Part shown: positions 27,482 to 37,154 of the stretch, one piece after another | How the letters are laid out: each line of letters opens with the position of its first letter | Position numbering within the stretch: position 1 is the first letter of the stretch | Assembly (NCBI RefSeq): GCF_008274585.1 | Contig: NZ_VTRT01000004.1 | Span: forward strand, 310,001-374,000 | Origin: Pedobacter sp. BS3 | Lineage (GTDB): Bacteria; Bacteroidota; Bacteroidia; Sphingobacteriales; Sphingobacteriaceae | Direction of reading: 5' to 3' | DNA length: 64,000 nt | Program-made: the position numbers and the translations under genes | The notes under the pieces: generated by a model | Seen by the model: the letters and a program-made list of their open reading frames with translations, nothing else | The model's database searches: none | Told to the model about the DNA's origin: nothing

Positions 27482-29203
27482 ATGAAAATCAATTACATGA
27501 AATTAATGAAGCTAACAGTTGCTTTTATAGCAATTTTAGTTACCTGCGCAAGTTGCAGTAAGTTTTTAGATCGAGAACTGGAAACTAATTACAAGCAGGA
27601 GGATGTTTTCGTAAATTACGACAGGATGCAGCAGGCCGGCTTCGGGGTGTATGCCTACCTGTTTAACCGCTTTGGATATCAGCGCATAGACAATGCCATG
27701 CTGGCCTCTGCCTGCGATGAAGCCGATCATGCCGATCCCGGCTCCAGCATTCAGAAGTATAATACAGGCACATGGACGGCTGCTTCCAACCCGGAAGATT
27801 GCTGGGCCTACTTTTATCAGGGTATACGCAGCGCTAACCTGTTTCTTGAAAATTCTAAGAACTATAAACAAATTATTTACCGCGATACCATCGACCCTGC
27901 AAACAAAAGCACCTATGAAACCAATGTAAAAGATATCGCGTGGTTGCGGGCCGAAGCTCGTTTTTTAAGAGCCTTGTATTACTTTGAGTTGATCAAGCGC
28001 TACGGAGGTGTGCCCATTGTTGACAAATCAACCTACACCGATGAGGAATTAAAGCAGTTTAAACGGAAAACCTTTGATGAATGCGCTAAGTTTATTTCAA
28101 ACGAATGCGATACCGTGTATCCCCAGCTTAAAGATACCTGGGTTGGCTATGCCTCAGAAAGATGGCGTGGAAGGGTTACGCAGGGAGCGGCTCTGGCCTT
28201 AAAAGCCAGGGTGTTGCTATATGCCGCCAGCCCGTTAAATAACCCGTCGAACGATGTTACAAAATGGGAAGCCGCAGCCAAAGCCGCACACGATGTGATT
28301 GCCACAGGCAGGTATGCGCTGCACAGCAGCTATAGCGGCTTATTCAGGTTGGGTAACGGCGCCGATGGTAACTCTGAAGTGATCTTTGCCATACAGGGCT
28401 GGTCCAGGAATGATTTTGAAAAAACAAATTACCCGATCGGTTATCCTCAGGGCGGCCAGGGGAGTACAAGCCCATCGCAGAATTTGGTAGACGCTTATGA
28501 GATGAAAGCTACCGGAATGCAAATTGGTGAGCCTGGTTCGGGGTACAACCCGGCAAATCCTTACAGCGGGAGAGACCCGCGTTTAGGCATGTCAATTCTA
28601 ACCAATAACACTACGTTTAAAGGCCGCCCGGTAGAATGCTGGGTGGGCGGCTTAGACGGACTTGGCAAGCTCTACGCTACAACAACCGGCTACTACATCC
28701 GTAAATTTGTTGACGAAAGTCTTGATCTGACAAAGAACTCAACCAGTGTGCATACCTGGATATTATTCCGGTACGCCGAAATATTGCTTGATTATGCCGA
28801 GGCAATGAACGAAGCCTATGGGCCCGAAGCTACCCACGGCTACACCATGACTGCCAAGGCTGCTGTAGACAGGGTGCGCCAAAGGGCAGATGTGCTTATG
28901 CCAATTCTGTCTCCGGGGCTTTCAAAAGAAGAAATGCGGGAGCATATTCGTAATGAACGCCGTGTAGAGCTGGCTTTTGAAGAGCATCGTTTCTTCGATG
29001 TGCGCCGCTGGAAAATTGCCGAACAAACCGAAAATAAACCCATAATGGCTATGAAGATTACCAAAGAGCCTAATGGTAGCTTTACTTACCTGGTACAAAA
29101 AGCCGAAGACCGGGTTTTTAATCCCAAAATGTACGTATATCCCATTCCGGAGACCGAAGTACTGAAAAGTGAAGGTAATTTAACACAAAACGAAGGCTGG
29201 TAA
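27482..29203 (+). CDS. SusD/RagB-type surface glycan-binding lipoprotein 2
   Basis: A 573-residue lipoprotein partner of SusC 2. ATG 27482 gives MKINYMKLMKLTVAF and a lipobox CASC with Cys25; the in-frame extension to 27416 only translates the leader repeat. SusD signatures are FLRALYYFELIKRYGGVPIVD, QGAALALKARVLLYAASPLNN, a C-terminal RNERRVELAFEEHRFFDVRRWK and a terminal YPIPETEVLKSEG. It differs enough from SusD 1 to suggest binding of a different part of the polysaccharide or a different oligosaccharide, which is inference. Confidence 0.96.
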   Translation: MKINYMKLMKLTVAFIAILVTCASCSKFLDRELETNYKQEDVFVNYDRMQQAGFGVYAYLFNRFGYQRIDNAMLASACDEADHADPGSSIQKYNTGTWTAASNPEDCWAYFYQGIRSANLFLENSKNYKQIIYRDTIDPANKSTYETNVKDIAWLRAEARFLRALYYFELIKRYGGVPIVDKSTYTDEELKQFKRKTFDECAKFISNECDTVYPQLKDTWVGYASERWRGRVTQGAALALKARVLLYAASPLNNPSNDVTKWEAAAKAAHDVIATGRYALHSSYSGLFRLGNGADGNSEVIFAIQGWSRNDFEKTNYPIGYPQGGQGSTSPSQNLVDAYEMKATGMQIGEPGSGYNPANPYSGRDPRLGMSILTNNTTFKGRPVECWVGGLDGLGKLYATTTGYYIRKFVDESLDLTKNSTSVHTWILFRYAEILLDYAEAMNEAYGPEATHGYTMTAKAAVDRVRQRADVLMPILSPGLSKEEMREHIRNERRVELAFEEHRFFDVRRWKIAEQTENKPIMAMKITKEPNGSFTYLVQKAEDRVFNPKMYVYPIPETEVLKSEGNLTQNEGW

Positions 29204-29234
29204 TAAAATCAGGAAAAATTAAATCATAAAGGTC

Positions 29235-30824
29235 ATGAAAAAATTATTCTTAGAATTAGCAGGTATTGCCATTGCATTATGCTGCATCGTTTCATGCAGT
29301 GAGCCGTTATTGTTCTCAGATACCGGTTCACCGGATCTTCCACAATTACAAGATGCTTCTGCACAATTATTGTGGATCGGGCCCGAATACAAAGTAGCCG
29401 TGCAGGCCCAGCTTAAAGATGAAGATGGCATCAGCAAAGTGCAGCTAAAAAACGGCGAGTGGCAGCTGGATACAACCTTCGCGGTAAATAACCAGACCAC
29501 GTATGTGGTGAAAGATACCTTTCTGGTTACCAAAGATGTGAATCCAACAAAGCATACCATTGAATTCACCATTACCAACAACAAAGGCGGTGTGGTAAAA
29601 GGCAATGTAGAGGTAGAAGATTTATCGGCAGAAAATCAGGTTCCGGGTTATAACCCTGATCTGCTTCCGCCAAGTATAACGATGATAAAACCAACGGTTA
29701 CTAAATTTTTAGGCTTTACCAGCGCACCGGTTAATGTAGATGTTGAAGCAAATATTACCGATGCAGAAATTGCTTCGATAGAAGTCAAAGTCTGGGGTGA
29801 AACAGCCGATGGTCAGTCGGTAGACCTCTCCGAAATGATAACTCCGCAAAATACTACGGAAAAAACCGCTTATCATGTGGTAAAAACATTTGCACTGCCT
29901 GCAGGGAAAGTCGGACAGTATCAATATATTGTGCGCTCGGTAGATGCCAGCGGCAATAAAAAAACGGTAGGTGGTAACATTACAGTAGGTTATGTAGACA
30001 GATTATATCTTTCTGATGCCGAAACAGATGCCGAAGTAACCAACCAGGGATACGATAATGGTGGAAATGCCCGTGGGATAGGAACATTACTTTCGATGAA
30101 AAAGCAGGGTGCTAACAGCTTTGTTGTTGATTATTATTACAGGAACGAGGCAAGTGATAATATCCGTTTTGTTGCTTTTATCGGCAATGATAAGCCGTTT
30201 ACTACCAATCAGGCTGCTCCCACATATACGTTAAACGGACCGAATATACTGGGTCAAAGCGCAACAACCCAAGGGACGGTCACTACTGACCTGAGCAGCG
30301 CTAACTTTAAATTACCGGTAAGTCAGAAAGGTTACTACCATGTATTGGTAGATATGACTGCACGTACCATTACAGCAACGCCATTTACCCCTTCCAGACC
30401 TTTTATGGATCCTGTTAAATATCCCGGATGGTCTGAAAGTACGCCCTGGCCCTACCTGGCAGTGATCAGTAATATCGTTGTCGGTAGTAATGGTGGGTGG
30501 TCAGAGACTGCTACTTCGCCAAAGCTGATGAAAGAAGCCGGACACAGTTATTTGTATACAGGTACATTTAAAACAACCGGCTCAGCAGTTAATATCAGCT
30601 TTACTGCCCCCAAAGATGTAATAGGCAGCGGAGGCTGGTTCAGGTTAACAGCCGCACGGGCAAATATGAAAGATGATTACGGCGATTTTATAGATATCGT
30701 AGGTGCTGTTGGCCCAAGCGGCACATCGCCTAACTACGGATTCTCGCATAATATGGCCGGTACGTTCAAAGCCACATACGATCTGGCATTGCAAAGACTG
30801 CGGTTAATAAGAACTGGAAATTAG
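29235..30824 (+). CDS. SusE/SusF-position surface glycan-binding lipoprotein
   Basis: A 529-residue predicted surface lipoprotein (lipobox IVSC, Cys21). The N-terminal half contains two Ig-like/cadherin-like units (about 50-135, VAVQAQLKDEDGISKVQLKNGEW, and 140-255, VNVDVEANITDAEIASIEVKVWG). The C-terminal half has SusF-type carbohydrate-binding patterns (RFVAFIGNDKPFTT, YYHVLVDMTARTITATPF, FKTTGSAVNISFTAPKDVIGSGGWFR). No catalytic motif is seen. Its place directly after the second SusCD pair is that of SusE/F or surface glycan-binding proteins, so it probably presents the polysaccharide at the outer membrane. Confidence 0.82.
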   Translation: MKKLFLELAGIAIALCCIVSCSEPLLFSDTGSPDLPQLQDASAQLLWIGPEYKVAVQAQLKDEDGISKVQLKNGEWQLDTTFAVNNQTTYVVKDTFLVTKDVNPTKHTIEFTITNNKGGVVKGNVEVEDLSAENQVPGYNPDLLPPSITMIKPTVTKFLGFTSAPVNVDVEANITDAEIASIEVKVWGETADGQSVDLSEMITPQNTTEKTAYHVVKTFALPAGKVGQYQYIVRSVDASGNKKTVGGNITVGYVDRLYLSDAETDAEVTNQGYDNGGNARGIGTLLSMKKQGANSFVVDYYYRNEASDNIRFVAFIGNDKPFTTNQAAPTYTLNGPNILGQSATTQGTVTTDLSSANFKLPVSQKGYYHVLVDMTARTITATPFTPSRPFMDPVKYPGWSESTPWPYLAVISNIVVGSNGGWSETATSPKLMKEAGHSYLYTGTFKTTGSAVNISFTAPKDVIGSGGWFRLTAARANMKDDYGDFIDIVGAVGPSGTSPNYGFSHNMAGTFKATYDLALQRLRLIRTGN

Positions 30825-30856
30825 TCGGGATAATTAACTTTTGAATATCATAAAAA

Positions 30857-30987
30857 GGGGTTCTAGAGTCAACAAAACCATCAAATCACAGTCACGCTGA
30901 CCCCGAATTCTCGGGGGAAGCGTCTGTAGCCATAATGAACTAATCCTTCGACAAGCTCAGGATGACCATAGTTGACTTTAGAGCCCC
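30857..30987. mobile_element. MITE-like 131-bp element upstream of the GH30 gene
   Basis: The ends GGGGTTCTAGAGTCAAC (30857-30873) and, inverted, GGGGCTCTAAAGTCAAC (30971-30987) match at 15 of 17 positions. Inside are a CCCCGA-ATTC-TCGGGG hairpin (30901-30916) and the intergenic motif CTTCGACAAGCTCAGGATGA, also found inverted near 36904 and partly at 45781. The element lies between the SusE/F-like gene and GH30, 40 bp before the GH30 ATG, and may separate transcription units. Confidence 0.5.
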
Positions 30988-31027
30988 TTCTTTTATAACT
31001 ACTATCTCAACGAATGAGTGTAAAGAA

Positions 31028-32674
31028 ATGAAGAACAATTTTAAGCCGAAACGTCTGATAAAAAGATTTAAACAAAGAAAAGTACATAATCTGTTCCGTA
31101 ATGCCTGTTCTGTTTTTGTGCTGGTGCAGATCCTGCTGCCGCAAACAGCCTGTGGTAAACCCAAAGTAAGCACAGTAGACAATCCGGAGGTCAAAGAAAA
31201 AATTACCATAACCATTCATCCGGATGATGAAAAACAGACCATCCACAGTTTTGGGGCTTCCGATTGCTGGGCAGCCAAATTTGTGGGAAAGTGGGCGGAT
31301 ATTCAGAAGAAGAATCATATTGCCGATTTACTGTTTAGCCTGGATACATTGTCTGATGGAAGCCCGAAAGGAATCGGATTATCCTTATGGCGGTTTAATA
31401 TTGGCAGTGGGAGCTACGAACAAGGCGCAGCCAGTAACATTACCGATGAGTGGCGTCGTGAAGAATGTTTTCTGAACGAAGACGGTTCTTACAACTGGCA
31501 GAAACAGCAGGGACAGCAATGGTTTTTACAGGCCGCCAAACAGCGTGGCGTAAAATATACACTGGGTTTTTCGTTAACGCCGCCGGTATTTATGGCCCAG
31601 AACGGTAAAGCGTACAATTCATCGGGTACAACCAAGCTGAATATACAGAATGGGAAATTAGAGGCTTACGCCGATTTTATGGTGCAGGTAATCAAACACT
31701 TCGGGTTTGACTTCCTGAGCCCAATCAACGAGCCGCAGTGGACATGGGGAAGAGTTGATGGCGCAAGCCAGGAAGGCACACAAGCCGAGAATACCGAAAT
31801 TACTTCACTGGTAAAACTGCTTTCACCCAAACTTGCCGGAACAAACGCCAAAGTAGTGATAGGAGAAGCCGGGCAGTGGGATTTCCTTTATGGAAGAAAC
31901 ACGGATGGTCGCGGCGACCAGATCAACCAGTTTTTTTCTCCCTATTCGTCCAACTATATTGGTAATTTGCCCAATGTCGCGTCAATTATTTCGTCGCACA
32001 GTTATTTTACGACCTGTCCGGATAACAACATGATCAATGTGCGTAACCTGGTAGCCGCACAAGTAGAGCGGGTTAAACCGGGGCTTGAAACCTGGCAAAC
32101 CGAATTCGGCATCCTGGGAAATATCTGCGATCAATACAGCGGTTCTCCACGGAATACAGGAATAAATTACGGTATATACGTAGCCAAAGTACTGCACCAT
32201 GATTTAACCATTGCCAATGTAACTTCCTGGCAGTGGTGGCTGGCCATGAGCCCGTATAATTACAGCGATGCGCTGGTTTATATCAATGCGCCATCGGGAC
32301 AGATCGATATTCCCGGTTCAAAAAATGACGGCATGGTTTCAGATTCCAAGCAACTGTGGGCGTTTGGAAACTTTGCACGCTTTGTAAGGCCGGGCATGAA
32401 ACGTGTCGCCGTTTCGGTAAGCGGTATCAGCACGCCCGAAGAAGCTGCCGGCAGGCTAATGGTTTCTGCCTATAAAGACCCGGCTGCGAAACAAGTCGTA
32501 TTTGTTATTATCAATCCGCAAAGCATACAGAAAACCGTGCAGCTTGCCGGTATTTCCGGTAATTTAAAAGCATATATTACAGATAATACCCGGAATCTTA
32601 AAAAATCAGTAGTAAAGGCTGAGAATATCACGCTAAGTCCACGATCAGTGGTAACCCTGATTGGAAGTTATTGA
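31028..32674 (+). CDS. GH30 family glycoside hydrolase, lipoprotein
   Basis: A 548-residue retaining beta-glycosidase of clan GH-A. ATG 31028 gives a signal segment ending in QTAC (Cys42), a plausible though imperfect lipobox. The catalytic barrel begins at IHSFGASDCWAAKFVGKW and GIGLSLWRFNIGSGSYEQGA. The acid/base is Glu235 in FLSPINEPQW and the nucleophile is probably Glu359 in WQTEFGILG. A C-terminal beta-sandwich follows. GH30 members include beta-1,6-glucanases, beta-1,6-galactanases, xylanases and glucuronoxylanases; I cannot fix the subfamily. The frame start at 30962 lies inside the MITE-like element and is rejected. Confidence 0.87.
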   Translation: MKNNFKPKRLIKRFKQRKVHNLFRNACSVFVLVQILLPQTACGKPKVSTVDNPEVKEKITITIHPDDEKQTIHSFGASDCWAAKFVGKWADIQKKNHIADLLFSLDTLSDGSPKGIGLSLWRFNIGSGSYEQGAASNITDEWRREECFLNEDGSYNWQKQQGQQWFLQAAKQRGVKYTLGFSLTPPVFMAQNGKAYNSSGTTKLNIQNGKLEAYADFMVQVIKHFGFDFLSPINEPQWTWGRVDGASQEGTQAENTEITSLVKLLSPKLAGTNAKVVIGEAGQWDFLYGRNTDGRGDQINQFFSPYSSNYIGNLPNVASIISSHSYFTTCPDNNMINVRNLVAAQVERVKPGLETWQTEFGILGNICDQYSGSPRNTGINYGIYVAKVLHHDLTIANVTSWQWWLAMSPYNYSDALVYINAPSGQIDIPGSKNDGMVSDSKQLWAFGNFARFVRPGMKRVAVSVSGISTPEEAAGRLMVSAYKDPAAKQVVFVIINPQSIQKTVQLAGISGNLKAYITDNTRNLKKSVVKAENITLSPRSVVTLIGSY

Positions 32675-32772
32675 GTTAATTTATAGTTGTTTAGGTTTTG
32701 GGCTGATTAGTTTTTTCGTTCATTATAAATTGCAATTTCTCATATCTCACTTCTCATATATAGAATCTTATT

Positions 32773-35538
32773 ATGAAGTATAGCCGTTCCCTTCTTTCTC
32801 TGTTAGTAAGCCTTTTAACAGGATTTTCTGTATTTGCACAGAGTAATATAACCAAACTTCCTTTGGAAGGCATCTGGAAATTCAAGCTCGATCCGTTTGA
32901 AACCGGTGTAAACAGTAACGGTGTACAGTTACTGCCGCAGCTTGCGGAAACCATTACTCTGCCCGGTTCAACCGATGTGGCAGGAAAGGGGTACAAAACA
33001 CAGGGTATGACCTCGCTGCGCCTGACCCGCGAATTTGAATATAAAGGCATTGCCTGGTACGAGAAGGAAATTTATGTTCCGGCAAGCTGGAAAGGCAAGG
33101 AAGTGCAGCTTTTCCTGGAACGGGCGCATTGGGAAACACGGGTTTGGGTAAATGATAAACCGGCAGGCCGTCAGGAAAGCCTTTCTGTGCCGCACACTTA
33201 TATGGTGTCCTCGCTTATCCGGCCAGGGCAGAAAAATAAGATACGCATACGTGTAAATAATGATAAAATCTATGATATTGAATATGCTCATGCCATTAGC
33301 GCTGAAACGCAAACCAACTGGAACGGCATTATCGGGAAGATGGAGCTTAGAGCTTTTGACCCTGTAAGTATAGCCGATGTACAGGTTTATCCCGATGCGG
33401 CCAAAAAGCTAGCGAAAGTTAAGGTCAGTATCCGGAATTTCGCTAAAAAAGCAGTACAGGGAACACTAACCTTTTCGGGGAATACCATCAATACCAATCA
33501 GTCGCAAGCCATTACCACGCAAAGCACCCGGTTTTCCGGCAGTGATTCGCTGATTACGGTTACAGCGACTGTCAATTTAGGAGAAAACATCCGGTTATGG
33601 GATGAATTTAACCCGGCGCTGTACCAGCTAAATATTCAAATGAACGCCGAAGCCGGCGGCGCAGACAACAGCGATTTTAAAACGCTGAAATTTGGCGTTC
33701 GTGAGCTTAAAACCGAAGGAACCCGGTTTGTATTTAACGGGCATCCAACGTTTATCCGCGGAACGGTAAACTCCTCCGAATTTCCGTTAACGGGATATCC
33801 GCCTACGGATATCAATGAATGGCTCCGGATTTTTAAAACCTGCAAAGATTACGGTTTAAACGCTATGCGTTTCCATACCTGGTGCCCACCGGAAGCCGCT
33901 TTTGACGCCGCGGACCAGTTGGGGCTGTATTTGCAGGTTGAAAATCCCGACTGGCGGTTCACCGTTGGAAAGGACTCTGCGGTAAACCGTTTCCTTAAAG
34001 AAGAAGGCGAAAGAATATTGAAAGCTTATGGTAACCACCCATCCTTTGTATTTTTCTGCGAAGGCAACGAAATGGTAGGCCCGAAAGTAAAGGAATTTCT
34101 CAGTGCCCAGGTTACGCATTGGAAAGCAATTGATTCCCGGCATTTATATACCGGTAGTGCAGCTTATCCCTTAATTCCCGAAAGCGATTACCATGTGCTG
34201 TATGGGGCACGTCCGCACCGCTGGAAAGAAGGACTGAAAAGCCGGTTTAATGTAAAGCCGCTGGATACCAGATACGATTATTCGGATTATGTGTCTAAAA
34301 ATAAAGTACCCATGATTACCCACGAAATAGGGCAGTGGTGCGTATATCCCAACTTTAACGAAATTCCCAAATATACCGGTGTGCTGAAACCATACAATTA
34401 TGAATTGTTTAGGGAATTGCTTCGTGACCGGAAGATGCTGGACCAGGCAGAGGCCTTTACCACCGCATCAGGAAAATTTCACGTAATCATGAAGAAAGAG
34501 GAAGTGGAGTCTTACCTGCGTACACCTGGTTTTGGCGGGTATCACATGCTGCAACTGAATGACTTTCCCGGTCAGGGAACGGCGCCTGTGGGTGTGGTAG
34601 ATATTTTCTGGGACCCTAAACCGTATGTAACGGCAGCCGAATTCAGTAAATTTCAAAACGCACGGGTTCCCTTATTGCGCACCGCGGCATTTACCTGGAC
34701 AAAAGACCAGACCTTTAAGGCCACCGCTCAGTTTGCCAATTTTGGCAATGCGGCCATGAACGGAGCTGTAGCACACTGGTCGTTAAATTATCCGGACGGA
34801 ACCGTATATGCGGCCGGAGATTTCGGTAAAACCGATATCCCGATAGGTAGTCCGTTTACATTAGGCGAACTTTCTGTTCCCTTAAATAAAATTGAAAAAG
34901 CCGCTCAGCTTAATTTAACCATCAGCATTCAGGGGACAACGTATAGTAATCGATGGGAAATATGGGTATATCCCAAACAATTACCCGAAGTGAAATCGAG
35001 TAAAGTGATGCTGGCCCATAACTGGGATGATAAAGTAAAAAAATACCTGGGAAAAGGAGGAAAAGTTCTGCTGTTAGCCGATACAGCGAATATAATATCT
35101 GATGCGGCGCCGGTATTTTCAGGAATTTCCTGGAATACCGTGTGGTCAGGGATGCCGCCTAACCTTTTGGGGATATTGTGCAACCCGGAAAATCCTGCGC
35201 TCAGGTATTTTCCAACCGAGTTTCATTCCAACTGGCAATGGTGGGATGTGGTTGCCCATTCAAAACCGATGGTATTAGACCAGTTACCGTTTGGTTTTAA
35301 GCCCCTGGTGCAAATGATTCCCGATTGGAATAACCCGCGTAAAATTGCACTGGTATTTGAAGCCAGAGTAGGGAAGGGAAGTTTATTGGTTTCGGCTGTT
35401 GACTTAAAGAATAATATGGACAAGCGTCCGGTTGCCCGGCAATTTTTATACAGTTTGGAAAAATATGTAAACAGCAGCGATTTTGAACCACGGGAAGAAG
35501 TAACCATGGAGATGATTGATAAGCTGTTTAAAAAGTAA
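32773..35538 (+). CDS. GH2 family glycoside hydrolase 1
   Basis: A 921-residue periplasmic enzyme. A signal peptide (MKYSRSLLSLLVSLLTGFSVFAQ) is followed by a jelly-roll sugar-binding domain (about 25-200, AWYEKEIYVPASWKGKEVQLFLERAHWETRVWVND), an Ig-like domain and a TIM barrel beginning around FVFNGHPTFIRGTVNS. The likely acid/base is Glu433 in FFCEGNEM and the nucleophile Glu518 in ITHEIGQW. A C-terminal extension of about 300 residues follows. GH2 enzymes include beta-galactosidases, beta-mannosidases and beta-glucuronidases; specificity cannot be read here. Two paralogues lie at 45.8 and 48.7 kb. It is followed at 20 bp by a GH88 gene. Confidence 0.85.
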   Translation: MKYSRSLLSLLVSLLTGFSVFAQSNITKLPLEGIWKFKLDPFETGVNSNGVQLLPQLAETITLPGSTDVAGKGYKTQGMTSLRLTREFEYKGIAWYEKEIYVPASWKGKEVQLFLERAHWETRVWVNDKPAGRQESLSVPHTYMVSSLIRPGQKNKIRIRVNNDKIYDIEYAHAISAETQTNWNGIIGKMELRAFDPVSIADVQVYPDAAKKLAKVKVSIRNFAKKAVQGTLTFSGNTINTNQSQAITTQSTRFSGSDSLITVTATVNLGENIRLWDEFNPALYQLNIQMNAEAGGADNSDFKTLKFGVRELKTEGTRFVFNGHPTFIRGTVNSSEFPLTGYPPTDINEWLRIFKTCKDYGLNAMRFHTWCPPEAAFDAADQLGLYLQVENPDWRFTVGKDSAVNRFLKEEGERILKAYGNHPSFVFFCEGNEMVGPKVKEFLSAQVTHWKAIDSRHLYTGSAAYPLIPESDYHVLYGARPHRWKEGLKSRFNVKPLDTRYDYSDYVSKNKVPMITHEIGQWCVYPNFNEIPKYTGVLKPYNYELFRELLRDRKMLDQAEAFTTASGKFHVIMKKEEVESYLRTPGFGGYHMLQLNDFPGQGTAPVGVVDIFWDPKPYVTAAEFSKFQNARVPLLRTAAFTWTKDQTFKATAQFANFGNAAMNGAVAHWSLNYPDGTVYAAGDFGKTDIPIGSPFTLGELSVPLNKIEKAAQLNLTISIQGTTYSNRWEIWVYPKQLPEVKSSKVMLAHNWDDKVKKYLGKGGKVLLLADTANIISDAAPVFSGISWNTVWSGMPPNLLGILCNPENPALRYFPTEFHSNWQWWDVVAHSKPMVLDQLPFGFKPLVQMIPDWNNPRKIALVFEARVGKGSLLVSAVDLKNNMDKRPVARQFLYSLEKYVNSSDFEPREEVTMEMIDKLFKK

Positions 35539-35557
35539 GAGTTACCGGACAATACGC

Positions 35558-36832
35558 ATGTGTACAATAGAAAATAAGATGATTCGTTGTTTGGGTTTAT
35601 TATTACTGCTGATAACGCTAAATAACGCCAATGCACAAAAGCGATATGCTATCAGGCCACAGAAAACGCTGCTGCAAACGGTTGATACCAGTTTGAAGCA
35701 ATCCGTTGAGCAATACAAAATATTAATGCACCACCTGCAACCTGAACAATGGCCGCGTACGTTTGAGAACGGCCGTCTGATGACGGTTACTCCCTATGCC
35801 TGGACAAGCGGTTTTTATCCGGGTACGTTGTTATACCTGTACGAGTTTTCCGGCGACAGCACCTTGTTAAGCGAGATACAACGTCGCCTGAAAAATATGG
35901 AAAAGCTCAAAACGGTTACGGTGAATCATGATTTAGGCTTTATGATGAATTGTAGTTTCGGAAATGCTTACCGTCTGTTTAACAATCCGCATGACAAAGA
36001 TGTCCTGGTGCGTTCAGCCAAATCATTAGCTACGCGGTTTGACCCGCGGGTTGGCTGTATTAAATCGTGGGATGAGGTGAAATCGCTTGACGGGAAGCGA
36101 ATGCTTAACTTTCCGGTAATTATTGATAATATGATGAACCTGGAGCTGCTGTTTTTCGCATCAAAAGTTACAGGCGAACCTTATTACAAGGATATTGCCA
36201 TAAAACATGTAGAAACAACGATGAAAAATCACCTGCGGCCGGATTTTAGCAGTTACCATGTAGTTAATTACGATGTAGAAACCGGGGAAGTAAAAAGCAG
36301 GGAAACGCAGCAGGGATTCTCGGATAATTCCACCTGGTCGCGTGGGCAGGCCTGGGGGATTTACGGTTTTACCATGGTTTATCGCGAAACCGGGGATAGA
36401 CGTTTTTTAGAAACTGCACAAAAAATGGCTGATTTTTTCATTAACCATCCCAACCTGCCGGAAGATAAAATTCCTTACTGGGATTTCAATGTCGGACAGC
36501 CGGGCTTTAATCCGCCCTGGAAATATGATCCGGCAAAATATCCGGTAACACCCCGCGATGCCTCGGCAGCGGCAATTACCGCTTCGGCCTTGATTGAGCT
36601 GGCTGGGTATGTGAAGCATAAAGTTGGCGAGAGCTACTTAAAAGCTGCGGAGGCTATGTTACAATCGTTATCATCACCGGCTTACCGGAGTGAAATTGGG
36701 AAGAATAGCGGGTTTATTTTGATGCATGCATCGGGCGGTGTACCGGGCAATGCCGAGGTGGACGTACCGCTGAGCTATGCAGATTATTATTACACCGAAG
36801 CGCTGATGCGTTACCGGGCTTTGAGAAAATAG
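35558..36832 (+). CDS. GH88 unsaturated glucuronyl hydrolase 1
   Basis: An exported enzyme of about 424 residues that removes the 4,5-unsaturated uronic acid left at oligosaccharide ends by a polysaccharide lyase. An (alpha/alpha)6 barrel is evident from repeated helical pairs. Both conserved aspartates are visible: VNHDLGFMM and FPVIIDNMMNLELLF. Other family signatures are DNSTWSRGQAWGIYGFTM and DKIPYWDFN. The start is ATG 35558 or ATG 35579 (MIRCLGLLLLLITL, an equally good signal peptide); the longer frame overlaps GH2 1. It is closely related to GH88 2 at 51.5 kb, and the PL8 gene that would make its substrate is next. Confidence 0.92.
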   Translation: MCTIENKMIRCLGLLLLLITLNNANAQKRYAIRPQKTLLQTVDTSLKQSVEQYKILMHHLQPEQWPRTFENGRLMTVTPYAWTSGFYPGTLLYLYEFSGDSTLLSEIQRRLKNMEKLKTVTVNHDLGFMMNCSFGNAYRLFNNPHDKDVLVRSAKSLATRFDPRVGCIKSWDEVKSLDGKRMLNFPVIIDNMMNLELLFFASKVTGEPYYKDIAIKHVETTMKNHLRPDFSSYHVVNYDVETGEVKSRETQQGFSDNSTWSRGQAWGIYGFTMVYRETGDRRFLETAQKMADFFINHPNLPEDKIPYWDFNVGQPGFNPPWKYDPAKYPVTPRDASAAAITASALIELAGYVKHKVGESYLKAAEAMLQSLSSPAYRSEIGKNSGFILMHASGGVPGNAEVDVPLSYADYYYTEALMRYRALRK

Positions 36833-36845
36833 TATGATGTTGATT

Positions 36846-36990
36846 ACGCTCGTTTGTAACGAGCGTATCTTGTCAGGCGTTTACAACGCCGGATATGCGT
36901 TGCCTGAGCCTGTCGAAGGATTGGTTTATGCTTGCGCTCGTTTATAACGAGTGCATTTTTATCCGACGTTACAACGCCGATGTGCATTTG
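36846..36990. repeat. Two REP-like hairpin units around a shared intergenic motif
   Basis: Unit A (36846-36902) and unit B (36934-36990) share CGCTCGTTTNTAACGAG, a TTTATCCG/TGTCAGG-type spacer and GTTNACAACGCCG. Each can fold into two small hairpins (CGCTCGTT/AACGAGCG and GGCGTT/AACGCC in unit A). Between them lies GCCTGAGCCTGTCGAAGGA (36902-36920), the inverted relative of the motif at 30945. The rest of the 322-bp gap up to the PL8 gene is AT-rich with no gene; the small frame at 36895-37125 translates these repeats. Confidence 0.6.
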
Positions 36991-37154
36991 TTCAATGATA
37001 CAATTATCAAAAATAGAGAAGCTGTCCAAAAAGTAATACTTTGCTACAAGACGTTAGGACGCAAAAAGATAAAGTATGCAAAATATAGATTTAGTGTCTT
37101 TGAAACTTTGTGGCATATCTTCTAAACAGCTTTAACTGACAATATTTTTAAGCG

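Noticed and set aside
30940-31215. Minus-strand ORF over the start of GH30
   Set aside because: Its C-terminus is the same repeat translation and the rest is antisense to GH30.
36846-36990. Possible CRISPR array
   Set aside because: Only two imperfect hairpin units with a non-spacer-like interval and no cas genes.
36895-37125. 76-codon ORF between GH88 1 and PL8
   Set aside because: Starts with the translation of a dispersed intergenic motif (LSLSKD) and has no family features.
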